A DNA stretch of 64,000 bases from Pseudoscleropodium purum (lineage: Eukaryota > Streptophyta > Bryopsida > Hypnales > Brachytheciaceae): the NCBI GenBank assembly GCA_963969395.1, contig OZ017802.1:126501-190500 (forward strand). The letters are read 5' to 3'. The notes under the pieces were generated by a model. That model did no database searches, had not been told where the DNA came from, and saw only the letters and a program-made list of their open reading frames with translations. The position numbers and the translations under genes are program-made. Positions 48,906-61,257 of the stretch are shown piece after piece (the stretch's first letter is position 1; every line of letters starts with the position of its first letter).

Positions 48906-51900
48906 GTGGGGCGGGGTTGATGTGGCTGTTTGTTTGTGTGCCATGGTAGATGGGTGGAAGCAGGATGGTGTAGAAAGCCGCAGCAGGACGACGAAAATTT
49001 TGGGAAAGGATGTGCGAAGAAGATAACTTGCCACTATGTGGAGGGATTCGAGAGCTTGGAATTTTGGAAGAGGCTCCAAGGATTTCAAGTGTTGGAGGGT
49101 ACAGTGAGGATTTCAAGTGCTAAACTGCTTGTATTAGGGTGACTTCACTACCTATGTTCAGCGTTGTTCAAATGTGTTTGCGAGCCTCATTGTTTGAACT
49201 TCCTCAGTTTCGTGAGTTCCATTTCCATTTTCACTTCTTGAAGCCAATGTCTTTGTCATTGTTCAGGTGACTTTGGCTGCCCTTACGGCTTAGGTGCGTG
49301 TTGTGGGCTGAGGTTGGATGAGCTTGGGATTTTAGGAGCATTGGTTTATGGTTGATTGCATGGCGAGAGCTTGGAATTTTGGAAGAGGCTTCGAGGATTT
49401 CAAGTACTAGTAGTTGCAACTTTGAGTGATCTGGAGATGTAAGCCTTTACAATGATGCATTACTGGCTCTATTTGTTCTTTTTAAGACTTTTTTTTGTTT
49501 CTCATACTCTGAGCTTTTAGGAAGTGTCCTAGAATCAAATTTGAATCTAGGAGTTTGAGATGCGTTACCACTACTTTTTCTTGAGCGCGTGATCTTCTTC
49601 TTGTGCCAGACTGTTGAAATACAATCTTGATTTCTCATATCATGTATCATGTGTCCTTGAGGTGCCATCCCTTATAAAACTATTCTTAAAACATTTTTCA
49701 AGCACATTTTTCAGATGCTTTAATGAGCTTTTCAGTACTTTTGCAGGGAAAGTTGACTTCTTTGTCTACGGCAGTGGGGTCATAAACACTCTTGAATCTC
49801 TCCATTACTTTGTTTGAAAAATCTTTGAGCACCATCTATCTCAAAACGGAGAGGTCCTTCAATCCTTGGAAGATTTGTTACACTTTCCATGGCCGTCACT
49901 ACATTGTACAATATTGGAGGCAGGGTCTAGCGCCCGCACTAACGGGCAAACTCTTCATTCTCTTGTCTCCTGGGGACGTCATCAAACTTTGCCCTTGATT
50001 GCTCACTTCCTTGGAAGACAAATTTAGATGCTCTATAGCGAGGAGGCGTCCAGGTAGACAAGGCAAAAACAAGTAGTGGACCATTGTCTGACATGAGGGT
50101 TAACCTCGATGAGCAACGATGTTCGAATGTGTTTGCGAGGTTCATTGCTTGCGCTCCTTCAATTCCGTGAGTTCCATTTCCTGAAGTCGGTGTCTTTTCG
50201 TTGTTTGGGTGACTTTGGCAGCGGTTTGGGCTCATGTGCGTGTTATAGACTACGGTTGGGTGAGCTAGGGATTTTTCTAGGCAACGATCTTGTTCCACTA
50301 TACTTCAAGGGCTTGGAATTTTGGGAGAGGCTAATTACTACCCTTAGTCTCTAAACCTTTTTTCGCAATGCTTTAGTCTGGATTTTGGATGTAGAATTGC
50401 AATAGCACCCGTACGATAATCGATTGATGTTTAATGCCCAGATAAGACGAGCGGCCTCAAATGTATCAAGCATTCATGAGGAGAAGAACTATCGTTTCTA
50501 CTAAAGAGGGAGACCAGAGCAAGAGCCGAGTAGGAATGGACATGGTAAAAAAGGTTTGAGACTCCTTAATCCCAAGCTCGCAAGCTTTCGCGGAGCAAGG
50601 GTGCTGCATGCTACAGTCTGTTCCGAGTGCATGTATGGCTATTGTGGTGAATTGAAGGCTCAAAGAGGGAGATTTCTTGTACTTTTGTATTAATATGATT
50701 GAATGTGTTAAGTAGTACTGCAATGCTTGCTTGTGCAAGGTTTGTAGTGGGATTCTAATTTATTTCTCTACTGTGACAATTGGTCTTCAACCATTTTAAT
50801 TGAGCTCCTGAGAGTGTGATGGAAATTGTAGGATGGAAGGGAGATGCCAGTTGTTGTATTAGAAACGCCGTATCGACCTTTCTTGCTCCTACTTACCTTT
50901 CTTGCAATACTCTTTGCAATTGCTTCTTAGCTTGATCCAACTCTTTTTAAGAGTACATTTTTTTATTTTTGATGTCATTGTCTTTCGGGATGTGTGCCAT
51001 CTCCTTCTCCAACTCCAATGGCTCTAGAGTGACAGTGGTTGTTTTCATGGCCGACCTTTGCTTCAGTATGCTTCCATAGGCACTTTCTTTTTGTTCTTCC
51101 TGCCCCAATTTCAAGTTCTTCGATGCGATGTGATCAGTGTAATCTTGAATTCCATCTTCCGTTTTATCATCTTCATCACTTTCCCTATGGGCTCCCGATA
51201 TTGACGGCCTCATAAGAAAAAAGTTCGATCTCTCTTAACCTTTCTAGACAAGAGGAAGTTCAATAGGTAGTGGATAGGGTGCATGGCATTGGTACAAAGG
51301 GGGAGCAAAACATTGGGAGTGCCCCTAGAAAGCCAAGTTAGTGAGCACTTTATTATTGCTAGGACAATTCTTTCAGAAACCCTTTGTCTTTCACGTTGTG
51401 GATTCTACAAAGTCTCATTTTGCGATGATTTTGAGTCATTGGACTTGGCATTTAGACAGGTTTCATGTAGTTGCATTTGGATTTTGGTTGAGGGCTCGAA
51501 CATCGATTTTGGCATGTGGCTTGTTGTTGTACAACTACTACGCTTGGAGTCCATTGCATTGTTGCCTTCCGTGTTATCCAATTCCTTCATGAGTGTTATC
51601 TGCTTGTCACAATCTTATTGTGCTCAAGGTAAGTATTTTTTTTAATCTTTTGCGTTTAGATTTGGGAGCTAGTGTTGCAATTTTTTGGTTTGGTTACAAA
51701 ATTTTCAAGTAATTGTGAATTGATTAAGAGAGGTCGGACTATGGAACAAGTTTACGTGACATTAATTTTGAGTTTTGTATTGAAAAGTGAAGAATGTTTT
51801 TGGAGCATTGCCAATAGTTTGGGACTCCTTGAAATTTTTGTTGAGCTTTGCGAATGTCCCTATAGTAAGAAAGGTTTGGGACTCTTTGATCCGGAGCTAG

Positions 51901-52450
51901 CAAGTTTCTACAAAGGAAGGGTATTGTAGGGTGCAGTTTGTTGCAAGTGCATGTATGACTGCTGTGGCGAATTGAGGGCTCAAAGAGGGGGATTTTTTGT
52001 ACTATTGTGTTACGATGCCTAATTGTGGGAAGTAGTACTATGTAAAGCGCTAGTGTAGGATTTGTTGTGGAATTCTAACTTGTTTGCAGAATTTTGACTT
52101 GTTTCTCTCCTCTAGCAGTTGGTTTGAGCCATTTTACTTTGAGCTTGTGGGAGGGAGATGGAAATTGTAGGATGGAGGTGACACGCCAGTTGTTGCACAG
52201 ACCTTTCTTGCTTGAAGTGCGTACTCTACATGTGGTGTGAGTTGCGGCAGAGTTTAGCAATAGTCTGGATTTAGGGATGGTAAGATGTAGCGAACTTTTT
52301 GAAAGCTCATGTTTGTTTTGCAGAGCCGAAAGTGACTTTGCCATCACCTTTGTTTGTTTCACATTTGAACAATGTGCTGGACTGATTATTGAACTTGGTT
52401 GGGGATTGGATTTTGACCTGTATTGTGGTTTACGGATGTGTTATGACCAA
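48906..52450. repeat. Locally duplicated, less AT-rich block, no gene assigned
   Basis: About 49166-49330 is repeated at about 50121-50270 (GTGTTTGCGAG, CGTGAGTTCCATTTCC, GTGACTTTGG). About 50555-50860 is repeated at about 51870-52180 (AAGTGCATGTATG-like, GGCTCAAAGAGGG, GGAAATTGTAGGATGGA). Several minus-strand open frames read as protein-like, notably 51213-50947 (acidic, ending KNKKMYS), followed past one stop by a coiled-coil-like KELDQAKKQLQRVLQER and a GTAAGT donor at about 50900. Others are at 51590-51405 and 50298-49939. I cannot assign a family. Degenerate minus-strand exons of a duplicated gene are possible. Confidence 0.45.
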
Positions 52451-53067
52451 TTGTGATAGATTTTTGTGCATATTTCTAGTTATGTCATTCAAATAATTTG
52501 AATTGAATTACTCTTGTCATTTGTAATAGAGGAAAACTCTAATTTAGTTTGAACTTGAATTTTTGATGATCTTCTTTAAAGTGATGGTAATTGTTAACAT
52601 TTAAGTTAGTTGACTAGAATTATATGCTAATCCATGTGTGCGTGTTGGATTTTTGCCTCAAGAATTGTTTGATCCTATGGATAGAGTTGCTCTTTGTAAA
52701 GCTGCATTGGGAGGTTGTTGTTCTTGGGAAAATTATTGTGCTTCATTTGACCTTCACAAGGATTAGATATGTGGTTTTGTGTATGGACTTCATTTATTGG
52801 ATTTGAAATGTGAAAGAATTAATTTAAATCTTTAAAATTCTTTTTATTTTTTAATATTTTTATTCTTTAATGATGATGAATTGATTTGAGCGCATAGAAT
52901 CAATCAGGTTCTATGCTGCCATTTCAATTTCATTTTAATTTGAGAATAAAAATATTAAAATATAATTGGAAAAAATCCTTAAAATATAAGATTAAGAAAA
53001 TTTAAGATTTGATTGATTTTTGATTTTCAAGGAAATGGGATTTTGAATTTTCACAGGTTCTTTCCGA

Positions 53068-54132
53068 ATGGAGAAGAAGGAAAGATCCCATAGGGGAAAA
53101 GGTGCCCAAAGCCGTTGTGCAAAAAAAACAAAAAAACTCTGAAAAATACAAAGAATTGAAGAAGCCATGGAGAGTATTGGTAGTGAAGATTGTACTTTCA
53201 TTTTTGAAAAAAAATGGATGACTGAAAATTTTGAGGGATGTTTTATGGAAACCATCTCTGAAGATTATACCCAAATCTTCCATGGAAGAATAGCTGTGCA
53301 AGATAAGGACAATTGGAAAATTGTTCTCATGGTTCAATTCAAATCTTTCAGCAGCATGGGACTTGAAGAACCAAATGAAATTCAAGAATTAACAACTGCA
53401 CTAATTGATTTATCGAAAAGAAGTAATAAGGTTCTAGGAAATGCAAGTCATAAGGGTGTAAGCGGTTCCATGTTTGCATTGGGATGGAGAGCCGGTTATG
53501 ACAAAAATTTATCTTTTGGAAGGTACATGCCATCTTCTTCCATAGATACTTTGATGAAATGCCAAGAGGATCAAGAGAAGACAACAATATGGATGAGTGA
53601 TGTATACAAAAACCGATTCTCAAATATGGCATCAAAATTTTTTGGTGATGTATCAAAACAAGCAGAGGAAGCTGGAGTTCCAGATTTTTCTCAAACATAA
53701 TTCATAAATTTGGAGCAAAAAGAGGGTGCGTTTGCTAGTAATTTAACATATAATATAAATGATTTTTCGAATTATTTTCATATAGATAGGGATTACAATA
53801 CCTATACTTATGGTATTTGAGTTCTATTATCCACAAAAATCAATGAGTTGGCTATTGTATCCAATGGGTATAATTTTAGATGTGAGGGAGGACAATTTGT
53901 AATGCCCACTTACAAGATTAACATTGATTTTAATGAGTGTGACAGTATTACAAAGATTATATGGAGAGGAAAAATGGATTTTCATGGTACTATGAAATTT
54001 AAATGTTTAGTTGGATTTACTTGCTTAGGTAGTTCAATTCAAATTAGTCGACAATTAGTTTTTAGATTATGGAAACTAATTGGAGAAGAAGATATTGTGG
54101 AAAAAGCAAATGTGAAAGTGCAAGGGATTTAG
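53068..54132 (+). pseudogene. Tet/JBP-like 2-oxoglutarate/Fe(II) dioxygenase relic
   Basis: From 53167 one frame is read to 54132, broken only by TAA at 53698 and TGA at 53818. A basic upstream stretch from 53068 is in the same frame but ends at a TGA near 53140. Domain reading: FHGRIAVQDKDNWKIVLMV, then GSMFALGWRAGYDKNLSFGR, an all-alpha stretch, then FHIDRDYNTYTYGI with the HxD iron pair (H at 53779, D at 53785), GGQFVMPTYKINIDF, IIWRGKMDFHGT with the distal His (53983), and FTCLGSSIQISRQLV. This order is what I know from the Tet-like oxygenases that are abundant in fungi and travel with transposons. The position where that family has Arg in TRLG is Cys here (TGC at 54022). The TGA falls where a Trp is expected after YGI. 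It is dead or non-catalytic as it stands. The family call rests on motif memory, not on a search. Confidence 0.55.
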
Positions 54133-55049
54133 AAGATTTTGATGGAAATAGGAGGATTTGATAAAGTTTTAGAACATTAATATTATTTCTATTGATTTAT
54201 TATATATATATAATTTAATTTAATTTAAAATTTTAAAAATTTTAAAAAAAATTCTAGGATTTATGAACTCGCACACTTGAATTTCGTTTTTATTTTTATA
54301 ATGTGTATTTTTTGAAGTTTTTACAATATGAGAAATTATTATTTTTTATACTTAAATCTATTTTTTGGATGTGTAAGATTTGATTAAATTATCTCACTTG
54401 TTTTAGGTTAGAGTAGTGTGTAATTTTGTCTATGCTTAAAGTCAATATTTTAATGAAATAATTTCAACTTCTAGCCCCTATTCCCTAGTTCACATACAAT
54501 TAAAATTTGATGTAATCATCCTCAAGGAAAATTGATTGAGCTTCTAAGAGTAAAATGACCTTTATTGTCCTTGTGGAAATATTAGGGATATACTAGGAAG
54601 CTGAAGGAACTAGCATAATTGATTATTATTTATTGAAAAATCAATAATATAGAATCAAATGAATTATTTGGAAGGAAAATAAAGAAATTACGATAAATAT
54701 ATATAAGCATATAGAGAAGTACAAGATTGGAAATCACTTCAAATAGATTACACTACTAATTAATATAGTATTAAATGTGGAATTCTATTATGATTCTATT
54801 ACAGTTAGTTATGGATTTTTCGTTCAACTTATACTTGTACTTCACGATTTATTTGTTTTGAAATTTAAGTTAGCTGTAGTTAAGCATGTGGTCACGAAGC
54901 TTCCCATCTTTTAAGTGTACCATGGAGATCTTACATTTGTACTTTGCAATTTATTTGGTTTCAAATTTAGGGTGGTTATGGTTGAGCATGTGATTGGTGG
55001 GCTTCACACTAACTAAATGTACTATAGAGATCTTATAAAGATTATGGAG
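54133..55049. other. AT-rich tract, nothing recognised
   Basis: No gene was found. There is an (AT)n and TTAATTTAATTT run at about 54198-54250. Confidence 0.4.
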
Positions 55050-55126
55050 CATAGCTAAGCCAATTCTAGATGATGCTCTTATACTTCTTATTTGCAATGA
55101 AATCCAATTTTATTTTATTAAAAAAA
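55050..55126 (+). mobile_element. Tiny retroposed stub with poly(A) tail (5'-truncated LINE or SINE end)
   Basis: The 77-base insert ends in TTTTATTTTATT followed by an A run. It is bounded by a 13-base perfect duplication AAAGATTATGGAG (55037-55049 and 55127-55139). A long target duplication plus a poly(A) end is the mark of LINE-type target-primed insertion. Confidence 0.75.
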
Positions 55127-55139
55127 AAAGATTATGGAG

Positions 55140-58100
55140 TGCAATATTTATGGTTATCAAATCCACTTTTATCATTATGATAAAGTTGTTGAAGCCATTG
55201 TAGACACCTTTGATCAATATAAGACAAATCCCACTTTAACCCCCTACAATTTATGAAGTTGGTCTAAAGGAAAATAAATTATAAGGTTTAGGGGTGATCA
55301 ACATTTCTATTGTCATTTAGAAGTCTATGTCTTCATTGTGCTCTTTCACTCTCTCTCTATATTCATTTAAGAAAAGTTCCAATATTTTTCATAGGATTGA
55401 AATCAATCTCTAAATGGTATATTGTCACCTATACATATATTTGGAGATCTAAATACAAAAGAATATATCTCATCCTAGATGGAGTTTTACAGATTTAAAA
55501 TTAATTATATGGCATAAAAGAATTTACCCAAAAGGTAAACCAAATAAAAATTTAGAATATATGTGATTCAAATCTAGTCTACCTTAAATTGTAATGACCT
55601 TGAGTTTTATCTCTAAATGTAGTTACTATATATCAAGGTCATATAAATTTGAACATATATACACGCATCAAATTAAGGTAAAAGTCTCTTATCAAGTTGT
55701 AATTTTTGAAATAATCATATCTTTGTGCATTGATATTAAATTGATTACATGGTACGCACTTTTGTAACTTTGAAAAGTTTGATGATTGTTATGAATTTCC
55801 AAAAATGGAAAACAAGCTAAATATTTAGTATGTAAGGGAATGCCCAAAAAATGAATGTATACACAATTGTGAATATATATAATATACTTCAACAATTTAG
55901 TATGAATCTCTTGAATAGATTGAATTATTCCATTTCTATTGTAGGATTATAGAGTCCAAAGCTATCCAAATCCAGTCATATGTCAAATTAAAGTACAATT
56001 TATATAAAAAAGTGATTCCTTACTTGAACATCATGTCCACATGAGTGGATGTTAACTTCTAAATGCCCAAGCCTTTTCAAATATGTTTTGACTACGAAGA
56101 AAAAGGATGAACTTATAGTTAACTTTAATGAAGAAAATTATATTTTTTTCAAAATTTAACCATATAGATGTTTAAAAAGCTTACTTATTAGTATTTCTAC
56201 CAATTTTGAGTGAAAAACTGCATAGGAATTGTGAGATTATAACAAGAGAAATGTACATTTTCTAATTTTAGTATGCTACCCCGCTCCCTACAATATTGTA
56301 GAAATTTGCACTTAAATTTATTTTAGAATTGGAGGTGATATGAACAACTACAAATTGAATTAGCACACTAAAATCCACTTTCAAAAAACTTAATTTCACA
56401 TGAAAACCTATCAAATTCACTATACAATCCACCTTGCAATTATTCAAATGCAATTTTTTTTATTAGTATAATTCCTTATAACTCCAAATCAACACTTGCA
56501 TGTTTTAATTTTCAATTGTGAAAATCATGAATACACTAAGCTCTTTCCATTGAGACCATTTTTAAATCAAATGAATAAGTACAAGTTTGGAGACCTCAAT
56601 TCAAGTGAAATTGGCAAAGTTGGAAAAATGAAGTAAAATTAGCAAGCTTTACACTACCACTAATGGACATATATGGCTTTGAAGACCTCTCAAATATCAA
56701 ATGTTCAACTTTTTTAGTGAAAAATGAAAGTTTTCAATAGTTAATCCTAAAAACTATGCCCAAATTTTTTTAAACAATCATACAAAATTAACAGCCCATC
56801 CCAAAATGAGCTTCAAATTTTAGATCGAACATATATGGTCGATCAAGTAGTTAGGGGTTAAATTGATTAGAAAAAAAGATTGCGTATAACTATAAAAATA
56901 TTCAATGATTGTTGTATATTTTGTAAATGAAAATAGAAAATCAAGATAATTAATTGTCATACATATGATAGATCCAAAAAAATCAATTCAAATTAAATGA
57001 AACAATTAGAATATGTGTAATATGAAATTATGGAATACTTGGCTTAAATCACCATAAGAACTTGAATTGAATTTATTGTTATGGTTCATAGGCTAGGGCT
57101 ACACAAATTAGATTGTTTTGAATTTATCCATAGGAATAAGTCCACATTTTTTTCCATGAGCTTAATCAAAATATAAATATAGAATCGTGATTTTCTCATG
57201 ATTTAATGCCTCAAAGACTAAGGCCTTCCTTGCCCCAAAAACACTCGAAATTGTCATTTCTATTGTAAATAGTGAAATCAAATCAAATTGTTCTTTTTGT
57301 TGGACATATAATTATAGGATCTAATACCTCACTAGTATGAATTTCTGAAATAAATTTAAAAAGAGGTACCTACATTTTAGAATTTTGGCAATTTATGATA
57401 TGAATTCCATTTTAAATGATTGCTTTTAAAGAGTGTCTTGGCTAAGAGGTTGTTGAAATTTGCATTTGGTCTATCTTCCTTGGTAGACTTGATATAAAAT
57501 GTTGGGAATTCAAAATTTCTATCCTTTTCTAAATGATTTTCACAACCAAAGAATAGAAAAAATTTGAGTTAATGACACCTCAAAGTCTCAATCCCATTAT
57601 AATACAAATGAAATTCATTGCTTGAAAAGGTGTATTTGGACATGTATTGAATTTGAAAAGAAATAAAAGTAAAGCCACAATCAATTTTTATTTTAAAAAT
57701 ATATTATCTTCTAAGGACGGATGAAACCTTCAAGTTCAATAATAATGTTGGGATGGATGGAATATTGTACTAGCCAAAAATTGTAGAGTTCATAATTAGA
57801 TGAAAGAATTTATTTGCTTTAACCCTAGATTTTTTTTCATCATTTTTATTTGCTTTTAGTCCTTTCTATTCACTTTGATAGATTTTTTCCTTTTGCCTAT
57901 GTACAATACTTATGCTAGACTTATAATAAAAATCTTGTCATAAATAGCACCGTTTTTATCATCTCCAAATATGCCTTTTATCCCTGGGTTTAGGGGTGAT
58001 AGGTAATGTCTTGAAGAAGGATTCCTTCACTTCCAAACGGATTATTTTACCATGAAGACATATACTTTTAGATTCATTCCTATGCTTGTTTATAGTGCCT

Positions 58101-59640
58101 ACTACATTGAGCTGCGTATTTAGTGCAATTCATATTTTAAATAGCAATACCTAGTAAATGTTAAGTGACATCTAAAAAACAACCTAAATCTAAAGGCAAG
58201 TTGACTCAAAGATAGCACAAGGGATACTAAAGTGAACACGTGATTTTCTAAGAAGTTAGTATACTACTAAAATCAAAGTGACCATTGTAATATCATATTT
58301 CCACTCAATGTGATATTACAAAGGTATGATGCCTACTAGTGACCTCTTTAATATCATATTTTCATATAATGTGGTCAAATAAAGATACAATGGCCATTGG
58401 TGATATTATAGAAAATCAAGAAAGTGGTATAATTATAGAAACTGGAATTGAATTGTTTTTATTGGTTTGGCAATTCACTACACTTCTTCAATTTCATAAT
58501 TCAATAATCTTTAAACTTTTACAACTTCAATGTTCTAATCCTTTTACCAAATGATTTGAAAAATTTGTTAGATTGAAACGTTTTTGAATTCTATACAACA
58601 ACTGATGTATTTGCAAAGTCTTGAAAATTTACAAATTTGTATTTCAATTCTTTGGCTTAAGTTGCAATTACATGAAAACTAGGATTTTGCAATATAATTA
58701 CATTAAATGATAAAATTTATTAATAATAAGGATAATTTATGGATTTGTTTATACTCAATTATATAAAACACTACATGATTTATGATTTTTCTTCGAACAC
58801 TTATTGGAAATATTACTTTGCATCCTATTTTAATGTGTAAGTTTTTTATTCAAAATTAGTAGGGTGAATGTATAGTATACTAAGCACCAACCACTAGTTA
58901 TTCTTTAAACAGTAGTCAATCACCCATGTGGGATCCCAAATTAAAATGTATTGCTTTTTCATGTTTTGGATGCCAACTATGGTATTAGTCTAATGTTCAT
59001 AATAGGTAGATTTGTATAATTTATTTGTAAAATTCACATTATATTTATATAAGCTTGGAAAAATAGAAACCCAATTTTGTTTGTTTTGTAATCTATTTCT
59101 TAGCAAATATACATTATTTTATTTTTTTAAACCTAAAGCCTCCAAATCTACCAATCTAAAACAAGTATGGCTTTTGGATGCTTCTATTTTACTAACTATC
59201 CATTTCTTATATATGTGTTCAACATTTAATTTTTAATTTTTAATTTTCAATAATAAACAAAACAAAATTTCAGTATAAAAAAACAAAAACAAAATTGTTG
59301 GTTATAGGTAGTTTGGTAGATGTTAGATAGACAGTACCTACAAGAATCATTGGACTTTCGATTATCTAGAAGATCTTTAATAATCTTTGAGAAGATTTAT
59401 TCTTCTGTAGGAGTTCTTCCCTCTTCTATATTTGAAATTTGTATCTTAGTTCCCACACTTTACTATAAAAGAATCCAATGTCCTAAACCCTTGTTCAATA
59501 TATATAGCATCAAATTCAATTTATTACAAACAATCAATCTCTCCTATCACCAATCCTTATTTATCTCTATTCAGCCTTCATGATGTCTTCCCCTCTTTAT
59601 CCTTTCAAGGGATGTTCTTTGTTCACTCAGAACCTACATC
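55140..59640. other. AT-rich tract, no gene or repeat recognised
   Basis: Only short chance open frames were found on both strands. No sister sequence was recognised by eye elsewhere in the window. Confidence 0.45.
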
Positions 59641-60106
59641 TTTTGTTCATCCTTTGGCGCCACTAGATCAAGTGTTTTAGACCATGAATTCTAGGAGTTT
59701 TTGAGTGAAGAGGGCCTTCTTGAGTACCACCAAAAACATAGGCTAATGACTTGTCTTTGGATTTCGAATCCTACAACTCCATTTGACCACCATATGCTCT
59801 TTCGACATTATTGTGCTAAGCTTTTTGACTTGCCTAACCCTTGTTCTCAATTCAATGGTGAAATAAATCATGTCTTTGGAGTCATACTTCAAATAGGTCC
59901 TATTTCTGCCATTGTTAACGAAGCCTTTTTGGAGTGTGTATTTCCTGAGGATCCCCAACCACCATATTGGTCGCCAATTCTAGATTGACATTTCATGGAT
60001 GAAGAGACAAAAGTAGTTTGTTACTCCCAAGAATGGATGACTCCAATTGAGAGCAACGGCTTTACTAATGATGATTTTGAAGACACTGCTTCTAGTTTCT
60101 AAGAAG
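59641..60106 (+). pseudogene. Gene-like fragment, unknown family
   Basis: One frame reads from about 59641 to 60106 with stops at about 59692, 59986 and 60100. Text includes EFLSEEGLLEYHQKHRLMTC, FDHHMLFRHYCAKLFDLP, FLECVFPEDPQPPYWSPILD and an acidic GFTNDDFEDTASSF. Composition is protein-like and richer in Pro/His/Cys than chance AT-rich translation. It could be an exon of a dead gene or a retroelement fragment. Confidence 0.4.
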
Positions 60107-61257
60107 TTGATACATCTAATGAGCTTCACATATCTTCCCTAATTTAGGTAATATATTATCTATATATGTGTGACATGCAAACTCACTTTTTTTGTATTTA
60201 TAGATGTCGACTTCTTTTGGCAGAACTTTGATTCTTCATTATTTTTTGCCAAGTGAACCATTTTATATAGATAGTGCTCTACCTAGTTTTATATCTACAT
60301 ATACAATGGTTTCAATGATTTCAGACATTGTTAGGTGGATATATATTAAATTCTATTTATTATATTGTCTTGAAATTTTGCATATAAATATCTTTACCTC
60401 CAAGCAATTCTTTGTTTTTTTTGGGCATGAAATTAACATTTAGGACTTAATGTCCCACCATTTTAAAATCAAGATTTGGTTTTAAGTAAGTGTATGAAGA
60501 CTTTTATGAATGTCTCAATTTCATTATTTGCAATGTTGAAATATATTTTGAGTCTTCAAATAATGTAATTGTGTTTATAATAGCTAAATGCCATTAGCTA
60601 AATCTTAAACTTGGAAATGCTATGAAAGTGAATGCCTAAATATGAAGTGGATAGAATGAATGTTTGCACAGTATGCATTCCAAATTTGTCATGACATTTT
60701 AAGGTTCTTTGAGTAAGTGAGACTTTTTTGAAATTCTCATGTAGTCCATCTTGGTTCCAAAGACTACAACTCCATTACTATTATTGAAATTGATAGGCCA
60801 GGACCTACAATTGATTATGGGCTTTAGATATTACAAATAGACTTTTAAGGTAGACTCCAAAGTATGAAAAATTAGCTTAAAGTCGACTCCATGTTAAATT
60901 GGACAAAATATTGAATAGAAAATCTTAAGCCTTTGCTTTATAATGCTTAGTAGAAATCTCCAATGAATATTAGAATTGAAGTTTTTTTTGTATAACTATA
61001 TATCTTGTCCCATCATTCAAATATCATTACTTTGTACCACTTGAGCACTAATAGCACTATTGAATAAGGTAGAACTACCCGTTACTACCCTGATTTGCAA
61101 TCTGATTATATTGGGATGAACTTTAGAAAAGATAGATATTTTTGAAAAGTGTGCTTTTGTTTCAGGAGTCAAATCCAGGTGGAATTATAATTTTCCCATG
61201 AAAATTGTAATTTTTGTGAATTTTTGAAGTGAAATTACAAAACTACCATTAGTTTGG
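60107..61257. other. AT-rich tract, nothing recognised
   Basis: No gene was found, only short open frames. Confidence 0.4.
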
